A stretch of DNA of 64,000 nt from Diphasiastrum complanatum. Taxonomy: Eukaryota; Streptophyta; Lycopodiopsida; Lycopodiales; Lycopodiaceae. Below the pieces are notes generated by a model, which was given only the letters and a program-made list of their open reading frames with translations, searched no databases and was not told the DNA's origin. Positions 23,932 to 36,397 of this stretch are shown here, one piece after another. Both the position numbers and the translations under genes were made by a program. Position 1 is the stretch's first letter, and the number at the start of each line of letters is the position of its first letter. The stretch covers positions 58,204,869 through 58,268,868 of the forward strand of contig CM055097.1 in the NCBI GenBank assembly GCA_029204225.1, in the 5' to 3' direction.

Positions 23932-24405
23932 ATGTCCGGAAAACCTTTTTTCAAGTTTCCCTCGGAACATCTTAATTTCTAAGAGTTGCATGGCCTTAAA
24001 TAAGGGATATGTTGATACTTGCCATTTTTCTAAAGCAAAACCTTTGATTTTTGTTGTAAAAAAATCGATTGAATTTTAAACATACCGATTTTTGAAAAAA
24101 GATGTCGGTTCTATTCTTCAAGGAAGCCGACTTTCTCGAACACTGGTGTGAGTGAGTGAAGGTGGCATGTCTTTGTTTTCTTCCTGTAAATGTATAATAA
24201 GGAGAGGTAGGTGATGATCTAAAGCAGTGTTCGAAAAATGTGGCATCCTTAAAGAACGGAACCATCTTTTTCAAAAAATTGATATGATCAAAATTATTTT
24301 GCTTAAGGAAATTGGCAAATATCAACATATCCTCGATTTGAAGCCAGAGAACTCTTAAAAATAAAGGATTTTTGAGTGAAACCAGAAAAAGATTTTCGGG
24401 ACCAT
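23932..24405. repeat. Imperfect large inverted repeat (foldback)
   Basis: Left arm about 23932-24146 and right arm about 24226-24405 are reverse-complement related. GGATATGTTGATACTTGCCA pairs with the complement of a near copy on the right. CTCGAACACTG pairs with CAGTGTTCGA, and GTCCGGAAAACC pairs with the complement of GATTTTCGGGAC. The spacer is about 80 bp. It could be a foldback/MITE-like element or the source of a hairpin transcript. Confidence 0.6.
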
Positions 24406-25249
24406 GACTTACACGCAGTGTTCGAGATACATTCAGAGGTTTCTGTGAGACTGCAAGCAGCATTCTACAGATCTAGAGCAGTTCTGGTTTGTTGACAATT
24501 TCAAATATTCAATTGTTCAATTTGTCGTGTAATTGATACTTTTCTTTTCTTAAAGCGGGTATTTTGTAATAGTTTTTTTAATATGACTATTTTTCTATTT
24601 CATTTTAGCATATTCCATTGAATACTATAAGTGCTTTGCTGAATCAGATGAGATTTGGTTATACTTTGGGAATTTCTCTCAGCTTAAAGTAAGCAAGCTT
24701 ACAATTTAGGTTTGATGTGCAGGATCATCGCAATGTTTTATAAAGGTTTAAGAAAAAAAGGGTAGTACCTGTTTAGCTCTCAGGCATAGGATAAGATATT
24801 TTGGTGCTATCCTTGAAGATTTTATATGAATATGAATATATGGCATCTTCGATGAGTGATCTTGGCTTGACCAAAAATTGTGTACTCATTTGGCCTTGAC
24901 ATATCATGAATCGTTAAAAACAATGAATGCTTGGTGTTTGATGCCTGTTTTGTGAGCCAGAATTAGCAAAAATTGATTCAAATAAAAAATCCAAATCTGT
25001 AAAGGAAAAAAAAAAAACTTGGCCGAAGTTGTTTTCAAAAGGCAGCATCAGAATGAGAAACTCTCGCATGAAGGCGATTATGAAGCACAAATAATAACTG
25101 CTGCTTTCACATATTTGAACATAAAATGCATCAAAGCATCCAATGATTACTTATTACTGATGCTTTGACGGATCTGAACTCCTGAAGACTTGAAAATTCG
25201 TCAACTCTGTGCATGTGCACACACACAAAACTCTAAAAAAGTCTAAAAA

Positions 25250-26589
<1,340 letters not shown>

Positions 26590-26673
<84 letters not shown>
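26590..26673. repeat. (CT)n(CA)n compound microsatellite
   Basis: 25 CT units followed by about 17 CA units, closing the tandem array. Confidence 0.95.
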
Positions 26674-26677
<4 letters not shown>

Positions 26678-28480
26678 CAAGGTATTGACTCGCAATTTTT
26701 GGAGACTCAATTTTTGGAGACTCAAAATTTTTGAGGTACATTTCGAGGGTCATTGTCAATTTGTGGAGAGCCGAATTTTGGGAGACTCAAGACACGAATT
26801 GAGACACATTTCAAGGTACATTTTGAGGTACATTTCGAGGGTGTGTGTCTCAATTTTTTGAGGTATTTCGAGGAACATTTCGAGGTATTTCAAGGAACGT
26901 TTCGAGGGGCGGGTGTCTTAATTTTTCAAGGTATTTCGATAGTGTGTCAATTTTTTGAGGTATTTCGAGGAATGTTTCGAGGGGTGGGTCTCTTGATTTT
27001 TTGAAGTATTTCGAGGGTGAGTGTCAATTTTTTGAGGTATTTTGAGCAACCTTTCGAGGTATTTAGAGGAATGTTTCGAGGGTGAGTGTCTCAATTTTTG
27101 AGGTATTTCGAGAAACGTTTCGAGGTATTTTCAAGGAATTGACTCTCGCAATTTTCGAGACACGAAATTTTTGAGACTCGAAACTCAAATTTTTGGAGTG
27201 TCTCCAAATTTTCGAGACACAATAATTTGTGGAGAGACAAAATTTTGTGGAGAGACTCGAAACTCGAATTGATCTAGACTCAAATTTTTGGAGTCTCCAA
27301 ATTTTCGAGACTCAATTTTTGGAGACTCCACATTTTCGAGGTTCATTTCGAGGGTGATTGTCAATTTGTGGAGAGACGAATTTTTGGAGACTCAAGACAC
27401 GAATTTTTGGAGGTGTTTTCGAGGTACATTTCGAGTTACTTTGGAGGTACATTTTGAGCTACTTTCGAGGGGGTGTGTCTCAATTTTCAATGTATTTCGA
27501 GAAATATTTCGAGGTATTTCAAAGAACGTTTCGAGGGTGAGTGTCTCAATTTTTGAGGTATTTCGAGGAACATTTCGAGGTCTTTCGAGGACATTTTGAG
27601 GGTGAGTGTCTCAATTTTTTGAGGTATTTTGAGGAACATTTCGAGGTATTTTCAAGGTATTGACCCGCAATTTTTGGAAACTCAATTGCTGGAGACATAA
27701 TTTTTTTGAGGTACATTTTGAGGGTCATTGTCAATTTGTGGAGAGCCGAATTTTTGGAGACTCAAGACACGAATTGAGACATATTTCGAGGTACATTTCG
27801 AGGGTGAGTGTCTCAATTTTTTGAGGTCTTTTGAGGAACGTTTTGAGGTATTTTGAGGAGCGTTTCGAGGGAGATGTCTTAGTTTTTCGAGGTATTTTGA
27901 GGGTGAGTCTCAATTTTTTGAGGTATTTTTAGGAACGTTTCAAGGTATTTCAAGGAACGTTTCGAGGGTGAGTGTCTTAATTTTTCGAGGTATTTCGAGG
28001 AATGTTTCGAGACAATTTGTAGAGAGATGAAATGTTGTGGAGACTTGAAACTCGAATTTTTCTAGACTCGAATTTTTGGAGTCTCCAAATTTTCGAGACT
28101 CAATTTTTGGAGACTCCACATTTTCGAGGTTCATTTCGAGGGTCATTGTCAATTTGTGTGGAGACAAATTTTTGGAGACTCAAGACATGACTTTTTGGAG
28201 GTATTTTCGAGGTACATTTGGAGGTATATTCAATGTATTTTTGAGGTGCTTTCGAGGGTCAGTGTCTCAATTTTTGAGGTATTTCGAGGTACTTTTTGAG
28301 GTACTTGGAGGTACTTTCAAGGTATTTTCGAGGGTCAGTATCTCAATTTGTGGAGAGACAAATTTTTGGAGATTTCAATTTTTGAAGGTATTTTTGAGTT
28401 ACATTTTGAGGTATTTTCGAGGTACTTTTCAAAGTTTGAGGTATTTTTCGAGGGTCAGTGTCGTATTCTTCGAGGGCCTC
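26674..28480. repeat. Complex satellite built of TTTCGAGG words
   Basis: Short words (GGTATTTCGAGGAACG, GTTTCGAGGGTGAGTGTC, TCAATTTTTTGAGG) recur dozens of times. A higher-order block holding TTCGAGGGTCATTGTCAATT, TGTGGAGAG and GGAGACTCAAGACACGAA recurs near 26740, 27340, 27725 and 28130. Long frames on both strands are by-products of its low stop density. Confidence 0.8.
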
Positions 28481-28926
28481 CCCCTCCAGAAAATATTTTT
28501 GATGTTTTCTCGCATTTCGAGGTATTTTCACGAAGACATCAGGATATTGCAAAATTCTCGTGAAGCCTTCAGTGATTTTCACGAAACTTTCAAGGAAATT
28601 TCGCGAAATTTTTACGACATTGTCTCTACCCCTCAAGTGTCGCATTTTTCTCAAGGGTCAGTGTTGCAAACATAACTGAAGCCTTCGCAAAAATCCCTTG
28701 AAGGCTTTGCGAAGATTCACCGATTTTTTCAAAATTTTTGTGAGATTTTTGAGGCCTTTTTGCGTTTTGAGGTTTTTTCACCAAGTCATCGAGATTTTTG
28801 CGAATCCTTTAGGAAAAAATTTTGAGATATTTTTGCAAAAGTTTCGGTGATTTTCGCGAAACCTTTAGGAAAATTTCGCGAAATTTTCGTGACATTGGCC
28901 CTCCCCCTCCAGAAAAATGCGACACT
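28481..28926. repeat. Degenerate TTTCGCGAAA-rich repeat
   Basis: Two long perfect palindromes, AAATTTCGCGAAATTT (28596-28611) and AAAATTTCGCGAAATTTT (28870-28887), lie in two diverged copies of a block ending in an (A/C)CCCTC ... GTGTCGCATTTTT-type word. Confidence 0.65.
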
Positions 28927-28954
28927 CCCCCCCCCCCCCCCCCCCCCCCCCCCC
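28927..28954. repeat. Poly(C) homopolymer, 28 bp
   Basis: 28 uninterrupted C followed by 7 A. Could form G-quadruplex or i-motif structures; length may be affected by sequencing or assembly. Confidence 0.9.
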
Positions 28955-29139
28955 AAAAAAATGCCTCCCCCTCCCGAACAATGTGATACGACGGCTGGCA
29001 CACTTCGGCCACATACACACATACATCTTCCACCCGTCAACGAGGACATACTAAATTTCCAAATCATCGGAAAATCATCCCTCGTCAACGAGATACTCAA
29101 TTTCCGAATCATTGGTCGTCGCCTAGATCGCTCGCCATT

Positions 29140-29168
29140 GCCCGTCAACGACGGGCACCCTTTACTAG
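29140..29168 (+). other. Helitron-like 3' terminus (hairpin plus CTAG)
   Basis: Stem GCCCGTC/GACGGGC, loop AAC, spacer ACCCTTTA, then CTAG followed by T. All three known Helitron 3' features are present in the correct order and spacing. Confidence 0.6.
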
Positions 29169-29576
29169 TATATATATAAAAGTATTTGCGTGCATGTGGT
29201 GTGCATATGTATGGGGGGACCCCATGCATCCTCCTCCCTTCGTGATCACCTATGCATACACTTTTCCTAACTAAGAGGATGGGCCATGCATGTGGAAAAA
29301 CATGCATGGCCCTCCTCCTCATGCATGCATCTAAGGGGCCCACTCCAGTGTTTTGAAGGGCAGGTACATACTTTCATGGTGAAAGGTGTTAAACAAAAGG
29401 AACTTTCCTTATCAAGAATTTAACTAAATTTGAAGGGCGCTCTAAGGATTTTTTAAATTATCAGACTTTCCACGGGAAAGGCTGAAATAAAAATGCATTT
29501 TTATGAAGGAAAAATCGGCTATGAAGGGCTGGGAAACCTTCAAAACTCAGGCCTTGTGGGCCCCCTCACTCTCCCT

Positions 29577-29582
<6 letters not shown>

Positions 29583-29665
<83 letters not shown>
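29583..29665. repeat. (CT)n microsatellite
   Basis: About 41 CT units, immediately followed by the first unit of the CCTACGTGGCTTGCCAC minisatellite. That minisatellite itself carries short CTCTCTCTAGGTCC runs. Confidence 0.95.
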
Positions 29666-29667
<2 letters not shown>

Positions 29668-30660
29668 CTCAAGCCTGCATGGCAGACCTACGTGGCATAG
29701 CTTAGTTGGCTTGCCACACAAGCCTATATGGCAGATTGCAACATGTCTGCATGGCAGACATCAAGCCTATGTCATGCCTTATATGACCTACCATGCAAGC
29801 CTATGATAGGCCTACGTGGCTTGCCACATGGCAAGTCCCAAGCTTGCGTGGTTTACCTCATGACATGCCTACATGGCTTGTCATGTGGCAACTTGCGAGC
29901 CCAAGCTCTCTCTCTCTAGGTCCCTCAAGCCTACATAGCAGAGCTTGGTTGGCTTGCCACACAAGCCTATGACAAGCTATGTGGTAGCTTGCAACATGCT
30001 TGCGTGGCAGACATCAGACCTATGCCATGCCTATGTGGCCTACCACACAAGCCTATGGTAGGCCCGTGTGGCTTGCCACGTGGCAACTTTCGAACCCACC
30101 CATATATATATCTCTCTCTAGGTCCACTCAAGCCTACGTGGCAGAGCCCGGTTGGCTTGCCAAACAAGCTTATGGTAGGCCTACATGGCTTGTCGCATGA
30201 CAAACTTTAAGCTTTCATGATTTTCCATGTGGCAGACCTACGTGGCTTGCCATGTGGCAGACCTACATGGCTTGCCACATGGCAGTGTGCGATAGGCTTG
30301 GCAGATAGCAGACCACGTAGGCAGAGCCTGGTTGGCTTGCCAGCCTATGATGGGCCTACGTGACTTGCCACGTGGCTAACCCCAAGCCTACATGATTTGC
30401 CATGTGACATCCATACGTGACTTGCCATGTGGCAGCCTATGACAATCTTGGAAGATAGCATGGCTATGTGGCCTGCTACACAAGCCTATGGTAGGCCATG
30501 TGGCAAGCCACACAAGCCTATGGTAGGCCTACGTGGTTAGCCACTTGGCAGCTTATGAGCCTCATCTCTTTCTCTCTCTAGGTCCACTCAAGCCTACATG
30601 GCAAAGCCTGGTTGGCTTGCCACACAAGCCTATGTTAGACCTACGTAGTTTGCCTACGTG
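29666..30660. repeat. Palindrome-rich minisatellite (CTACGTGGCTTGCCAC)
   Basis: About 1 kb made of shuffled words: TCAAGCCTACRTGGCAGAGC, TGGTTGGCTTGCCACACAAG, CCTATGGTAGGCC and TACGTGGCTTGCCACRTGGC. Each ~200-bp supercycle opens with CTCTCTCTAGGTCCACTCAA (near 29915, 30115, 30575). Inverted words GCCACGTGGC and CCTATGGTAGG give strong local foldback potential. Confidence 0.85.
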
Positions 30661-30750
30661 GGTGGGAGGAAGAGGAGGATTTAGCCTCCCCACACATTCT
30701 TTTTTTAGGGTGGGGGAGAGGGCTACATTCCCCCACCACTGTCTTCTCCC

Positions 30751-30795
30751 TTTTTTTTTGGGGGGGGGGGGGTGGGGGGGGGTGGGGGGAGGTGG
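30751..30795. repeat. Poly(T)-poly(G) tract
   Basis: TTTTTTTTT followed by a G tract broken only by single T or A residues (30760-30795). Pairs with the poly(C) tract 1.8 kb upstream as a complementary homopolymer. Confidence 0.9.
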
Positions 30796-31028
30796 GCTTG
30801 GCACACAACCTCCCTTTACATTTTCCACTCTCTCGGCAACATGGAGGGGCACATGCAATGCGTCGTCTTGCAGAAAAACTTGAAAATGAAAAGAATGTTG
30901 TGCCATAGACCACAGGGAGGGAGAGGATGGCTAAGTAGATCATCAATCGCCCACTCTGAGCTCCATCCACACATCTCGACCACATTAAGCTGCCACCCAG
31001 ATTGTCGGCCGCCCGGGCTAACCCACTA

Positions 31029-31029
<1 letters not shown>

Positions 31030-31059
<30 letters not shown>

Positions 31060-31165
31060 TACACATATACATACACACATACATACACATGCACATATAC
31101 AGATATACATACAAATACACACACATAGATACACATGTGTATAAATACACACACATATACATACA
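31030..31165. repeat. (TA)n and (CATA)n tract
   Basis: About 11 TA units, then CACATA/TACA units up to the LTR-like start TGTTGAAAATT at 31166. Confidence 0.9.
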
Positions 31166-31974
31166 TGTTGAAAATTATCACTTCTCACTTGACATTGGTT
31201 ATTGTAAATATTGATCAAACATTAGAATAATGTTGATGATCTGATTTCACACGTGTGGAGCCTGTTCCCACGTGTGAAAGGATGTACTTTTCATACTCGT
31301 ATATATCTAAATTGATTTTGTATCAATCTAATTAGTGTGAACATGAGTTTTTAGTCAAGTTGACTAGTCACCTAGAAATTAGCTTTTCCTTGCATGTGCA
31401 TGAGTAAATGCTCCCACATGGCAAGTGGATGTTCACACGTGTGTATAGAGTACTAGAAGATAAGAGTTGACCATTTTCCTTAGATCCTATTTTGTAGGGA
31501 ATATTCCTATATTCTAGGAGACTAGCTTTTTGGATTTTAGCCATATTCTAGAATGTCAACTTTGGATAAGGATCAAGGATGGATCAAATGGATAGATCTG
31601 AGTGATGTGGCACTCTTTACACGTGTGAAGACCTGCTGGACTGTACCAGACTCGTGGATGTACTTGATCCATAAAAGGATCATCATTTTGCTAAGAAGAT
31701 TGATGAGACTTTTGCATTCTACACTTTTGTGAGGCTTCTAGTCATTTATTTTGTGATTTCTATGAATGATTGCTATCTAGGATTATTGTACTTGTTGTTT
31801 CAGGTGCAGGCCGTACTGTGGACAATACTCCACACGTGTGAGGCCGCTCTCACTAATTTATGATGTGTTGATCCATTGCTCTTGCTTAAATCCAAGTGTA
31901 GTAAATCTAGATCAAGATCTAATGTGTAGAACTTGATAGATCCATTGATTAAGCAACCAATAACTCTCTATGAT
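31166..31974 (+). repeat. LTR-like fragment related to element C
   Basis: Begins TGTTGAAAATT. It shares with the LTRs of element C the block TTTCACACGTGTGGAGCCTG, TTCCCACGTGTGAAA, GTACTTTTCAT and the distal stretch GATTGATAGATCNATTG-like. Three further CACACGTGTG-type palindromes lie at about 31431, 31618 and 31831. No primer site or internal region is recognised after it; it runs into a TATG array. Confidence 0.6.
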
Positions 31975-32545
31975 TGTATGTGTGTATGTGTATGTGTATG
32001 TATACATGTACGTGTATGTGTGCGTGTATATGTGTATGTATATGTGTGTATCTATACATATATGTGTACGTATATGTATTGTGTATGTATGTGTATATGT
32101 ATGTATATTTATGTGTATGTGTATGTACATGTATATGCATGTGTATGTATTTATGTATGTATGTGTATGGGCATTTGTATGTGTGTATATTTATGTGTAT
32201 GTGTGTATATGTATGTGCATGTGTATGTGTATGTGTATGTACATGGGTATGTATGTGCATGTGTATGTGTGTATGTATGTGTATGGATGTATGTTTGTGT
32301 ACACGAATATATGTATATGTATATGTATATGTATGTGTATGTGTGTGTGTATATGTATATATGTATATGTGTATGTACATGCAAGTATATTTATATGTAT
32401 GTGTGTGTATATGTGTATGTGTATATGTGCATGTGTATGTGTATGTGTGTGTATATGTGTATGTATATGTGTATGTATATGTGTGTTTATCTGTACATAT
32501 ATGTGTATGTGTGTATATGTGTGTGTATGTGTATGTATGTGTACA

Positions 32546-32580
<35 letters not shown>

Positions 32581-33245
32581 ATATGTATGTGTATGTGTAT
32601 GTATATGTGTATGTATATGTGTATGTGTATGTGTGTGTACATGTGTGTATGTGTATGTGTATGTATATGTATGCATGTGTATGTGTATGTGCATGTATAG
32701 TATGTATATATGTGTGTATCTATACATATATGTGTATCTGTATGTGTATGTCTATATGTATGTGTGTGTATGGGCATGCATTTATGTATGTATGTGTATG
32801 TGTATATGTTGTGCATGTGTATGTACGTGTATATGTGTGTGCATGTATCTGGATATGTATGTTTATGTGTATGTGCATGTACATGTATATGTATGTGCAT
32901 GTGGATGTGTATGTGTGTTTGTATGTGTATGTGTATCTTATGTTTGCGTATGTGTATGTATGTATATGTGTATGTGTGTACATGTGTATGTGTATGTGTA
33001 TGTGTGTGTATATGTATGTATATGTGTGTATGTGTGTGTATGTATATGTGTATGTGTATGTGTGTGTATATGTGTGTATGCGTATGTGGGTATATGTGTA
33101 TGTACATGTATATGTATATGTGTGTTTATCCATACATATATGTGTATTTTATGTGTGTATTTGTACGTGTATGTGTGTATATGTATGTGTATGTGTGTGT
33201 GTGTAGTTATGTATGTGTATCCGTATGTGTGTATGTGTATGTGTA
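31975..33245. repeat. (TATG)n/(TG)n array, 1.27 kb
   Basis: TGTATG/TATGTG units, imperfect, uninterrupted by unique sequence. It lies at the 3' end of an LTR-like segment, the same relative place as the CATA array beside element B but in opposite orientation. Open frames across it are artefacts. Confidence 0.95.
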
Positions 33246-33325
33246 GTAAAAAAATAAGCTTGTATGTGTGTGCATATGTAGTCAAAGAGTAGGGTCTAGG
33301 TGTGACATAGGGAGAGTGGCGCGCG

Positions 33326-33440
33326 CCTGGGTAGCTCACGCTGCCAGGGGCCAGGGAAGTGCGGGGGCAGCTGCCCGTGCCTTGTGAGGGGCAGCAGGAA
33401 AGGTCCAGCTAGGGGTTTCCGGGCAGCGTGAGCTGCCTGG
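33326..33440. repeat. GC-rich inverted repeat (hairpin)
   Basis: Arm CCTGGGTAGCTCACGCTGCC (from 33326) pairs with the complement of GGGCAGCGTGAGCTGCCTGG (33421-33440) with few mismatches. The 70-bp loop contains the perfect palindrome GGGCAGCTGCCC (33365-33376). Unusually GC-rich (with GGCGCGCGCC just before) in an AT-rich region. Confidence 0.75.
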
Positions 33441-35162
33441 CAACCCAAATAGTTTTAATATATATAAATGTAGCTCTATAGCTTGACATAAACTAAATAC
33501 ATCTTTAACAATAGCTTCAACTTGCAAGTATAACAAGATGGGTTCACCACCTTTTAAGATCTAGTTCAAATGATTCAAAAAAGTATTGCTTGGTAGAAAA
33601 ATAAAACTTAGCCTCCCTATCAAGATTGCCAATGAAATAGTTTACCATGTCATGAGACACTTTAGAGGTCAAATAGTTATTTTTTTTTCTTCGAAAAACT
33701 AGACATATTTTGCTAATAGCTTAACTTGGTCTACAAGGAAAGAAATGTCACTCAAGTATTGATAGACAATATCAATGTAGCATATAATATATTATCAGGT
33801 TCCCCATTAATTGGTGGTTAGGACTTATTTTTCTCTCCTTGAGGTCAGAGTTTGTTGTTTCTAATCCAACATGCAAATGAAGATGTAATATCTATCTGAT
33901 CTTAGTAGACATGGTCAAACCTTACTATACACAGGAAAAGGCAAAGAGCATGCTCAAGAAGGCACCAAGAAGCAACATATGTAGTCTTTTCATTACTAAA
34001 TGCATGCCTACTCATGCTTCTTTTTCTCTAAAAAGTGTACTCATATGTGGAAATGCCATTTATACACATCACAATAGCATCATCATCATAAACTAGATAA
34101 TGGTCAAAAACCTTGTAGTCAATGAAGCATTTTGTTTGACTTCAAGTGTCACATGGCTTTAATTTATTTAAGGGTATGCTTGGACTTTTTGTGAAAATGA
34201 TAGATATATGCATTTTTTTTTCTCAAATTCAATAGGCATTTTCACGATATACATGTTCCAATGCAATACACATTTTCACTATTCACATGCTCCAATGCAA
34301 TACAATTAAACATGTTTTCTCCCTCAACTTTAGTATGAAAATTAGTGGACAAACAATGAGTAAAATGTGATATGCACAAATCATGGATTAGTATGAAGAT
34401 TAGTGGAGAAACAATGAGTAAGATGTGATACGCATATATCTTCAAAGTGAAATCATTATATTGATTTGCATGCTATACATATCAATCATACTCCTATAGG
34501 ATTTGAAGTCTATGGGTGTTAGACTTGTATGTACTGTTGGAATATCGGGTCTTCTTGTGTTTGACCTTTGAAACTAGGTTCCATGTTAATTTCTTCTTGG
34601 TATCTAAATTCATAGCATCTTTCACCTACACATTTTAAGTAAAAATATCTCTTCTCTCCTAGTGATCACATTATGCACAACCACATTCTATATATGCCTT
34701 CTAAACTTAAGGTTGTACAAGCATGTGTCTACTAACCGTTAAGAAAAAGAAAGGTATCATAAAGACCATGACAAGCTTTATCATGCATGTGTGTGCTCAA
34801 AGTTTAGAAAGTAGTAAAATGTGGCATTACCAAAAAATTCCTCTTTTAGATAAATGATATTCTCGACCTATTTTGTTTGTGAGACTATATGACCCTAGAC
34901 ATATAGTTTAACTATGGAAAATCTAATAGGGAATAAGCTTTACATATTTTCCTACCAAAAGATTGAAAATGAAGAGCATTCCCATTTCAACTACTTATTT
35001 TGGTAACCTAATTGTCGACAACTTAATAGAGAACCATAAGTTTTTAGGCTTGCCAAAGAGGAGTAAGCTATGTTTTTCTTTTCTTTCTTTTTTTTTTTCT
35101 ATCAAGAAAATTAACCATGGATTAGTGACTTAATACAAAGTACAAAATAAGAAACCACTAAC
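33441..35162. other. AT-rich stretch, no gene seen
   Basis: No frame longer than about 65 codons with recognisable content. A local duplication of ATTTTCAC, ACATG(T/C)TCCAATGCAATACA occurs at about 34240-34305. A duplicated TAGTATGAA(A/G)ATTAGTGGA lies at about 34331 and 34389. Confidence 0.45.
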
Positions 35163-35540
35163 CTACAAGTGATAAAGTTTCTCAGCTTCCTTAGAAATCA
35201 GCAAGGGAGAAATGAAAAAATATCCATTTCCAAATTCCCTGTTATTTCTATCTAACCAAATATTCTATAAAGTGATAGTTCTAATACACCGCCAAAAATC
35301 GTTAGCAACTTCATTGTCCAAAATGATATCATTTAGCAATAGATCAAGGTGACTGAATCTTCTGAATCTGGCATGGAAGCGTGCAAATAAACAAGTCAAC
35401 CACTGATCTCCAAAGAGGGATATGATAATGAAAGAAAAGATGAGCAACGTCCTCTACTGAAGTTTTGCACTTTGAATAAACATGAGATGCACTACCCCTA
35501 TAATTTGCTCGAACAGGGAGGGAGAGTTGAAGAATTTAAA
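35163..35540 (-). pseudogene. LINE (non-LTR) reverse transcriptase C-terminal remnant
   Basis: Minus-strand pieces in shifted frames read VEDVAHLFFHYHIPLW (the zinc-binding HLFFxC-like block of plant LINE RTs), then FWRCIRTITL, a stop, and NIWLDRNNREFGN. These are the typical end of the zf-RVT region and the start of the C-terminal tail. The fragment ends at a TAG at 35165-35163 and abuts the 5' LTR of element C. Confidence 0.6.
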
Positions 35541-35569
35541 GGGAGAAGATTCTGAGCTTGCCCGTTCTA

Positions 35570-36397
35570 TGTGAAAAATGCAAAAATTATGCTTGGTCAA
35601 GGCCAAATCTATGTATATAGGATGATTACACATGTGTGGAGCCTGTTTCCACATGTAAAATATATGTAGTACAATCATATAGCTTGTACATATACTTTAA
35701 ATCAAGTTCTATTGGCTAAAAAGGCCAAAATCATGCTTTTTAGTCATATGCCACACGACATCAATCTAGAGATTCCATGAAGCCACATCATGAGATTAGG
35801 TGTCAAATCTTATGTGTAAAGGTCTACTCACACATGTGGAATAGGTTGAGAAAGTCGAATTTGCACTTCTAGAAAAGTTTTCACTAGTTCTCTTTATAGT
35901 AGAAAAATGGACCAAAAGTGCTCAAAATAGAAGGTTTTGTCCAAGTGTCAATTTTGCTTGATAAATCATCACATGACAAAGCACCCTCACACATGTGAGC
36001 TGAGAGGGATGAACAGTACCACACGTTGCGCTCCCACTTTTTGTATATATAGAGCCACATTTGGCCATAATAAAAGAAGCAACACCAATCTTGGTTTTGG
36101 AGGCAATTCTTGTCAATTTCATCATTTGTCTTGATTTTTCTTGATAGTTTTGAGTTCCTATCATATTGTACTTTGATTTCAGGCGAGAGTCCGTACTCTG
36201 ACAGGTTTTCACACGTGTGAAACCAACAAGTACAATTCTCTTTCATTTATGATTGTTCTTGTTAGATTTTCTCATCTAAATTTGATCTAGATTGATCTAA
36301 ATCTTGTGTAGATTGATAGATCAATTGTATCTAGAATCCAATCACTCTTGTGGATCATTTTAGGATCCATTCTTGGTCCAATTTGCAGATTTTCACA
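35570..36397 (+). repeat. 5' LTR of element C (828 bp)
   Basis: TG...CA ends, TGTGAAA.../...TTTCACA terminal inversion. TATATATAGAGCC box near 36043. The 16-bp palindrome TTTCACACGTGTGAAA is at 36207-36222, with related palindromes near 35632, 35829 and 35990. Confidence 0.8.

Larger units (their letters stand above)
29169..31029 (+). mobile_element. Putative non-autonomous Helitron 2, abutting Helitron 1
   Basis: Starts directly after the CTAG with a TATATATATAAAAGTATTTG end like that of Helitron 1. It ends with a GC-rich palindrome GCCCGGGC (31011-31018), 7 nt, then CTAA (31026-31029) followed by T. The hairpin is weak because the palindrome has no loop. The interior is a CT array, a minisatellite and a G-rich run; no protein gene. 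Confidence 0.3.

Noticed and set aside
28076-28675. 199-codon frame MESPNFRDSIFGDS...
   Set aside because: Lies within the TTTCGAGG satellite. Similar shorter frames recur in every copy and on the other strand. It shows repeat structure, not gene structure.
31933-33292. 440-codon frame across the TATG array
   Set aside because: Pure tetranucleotide repeat translation; stop codons are rare simply because the repeat lacks them in that frame.
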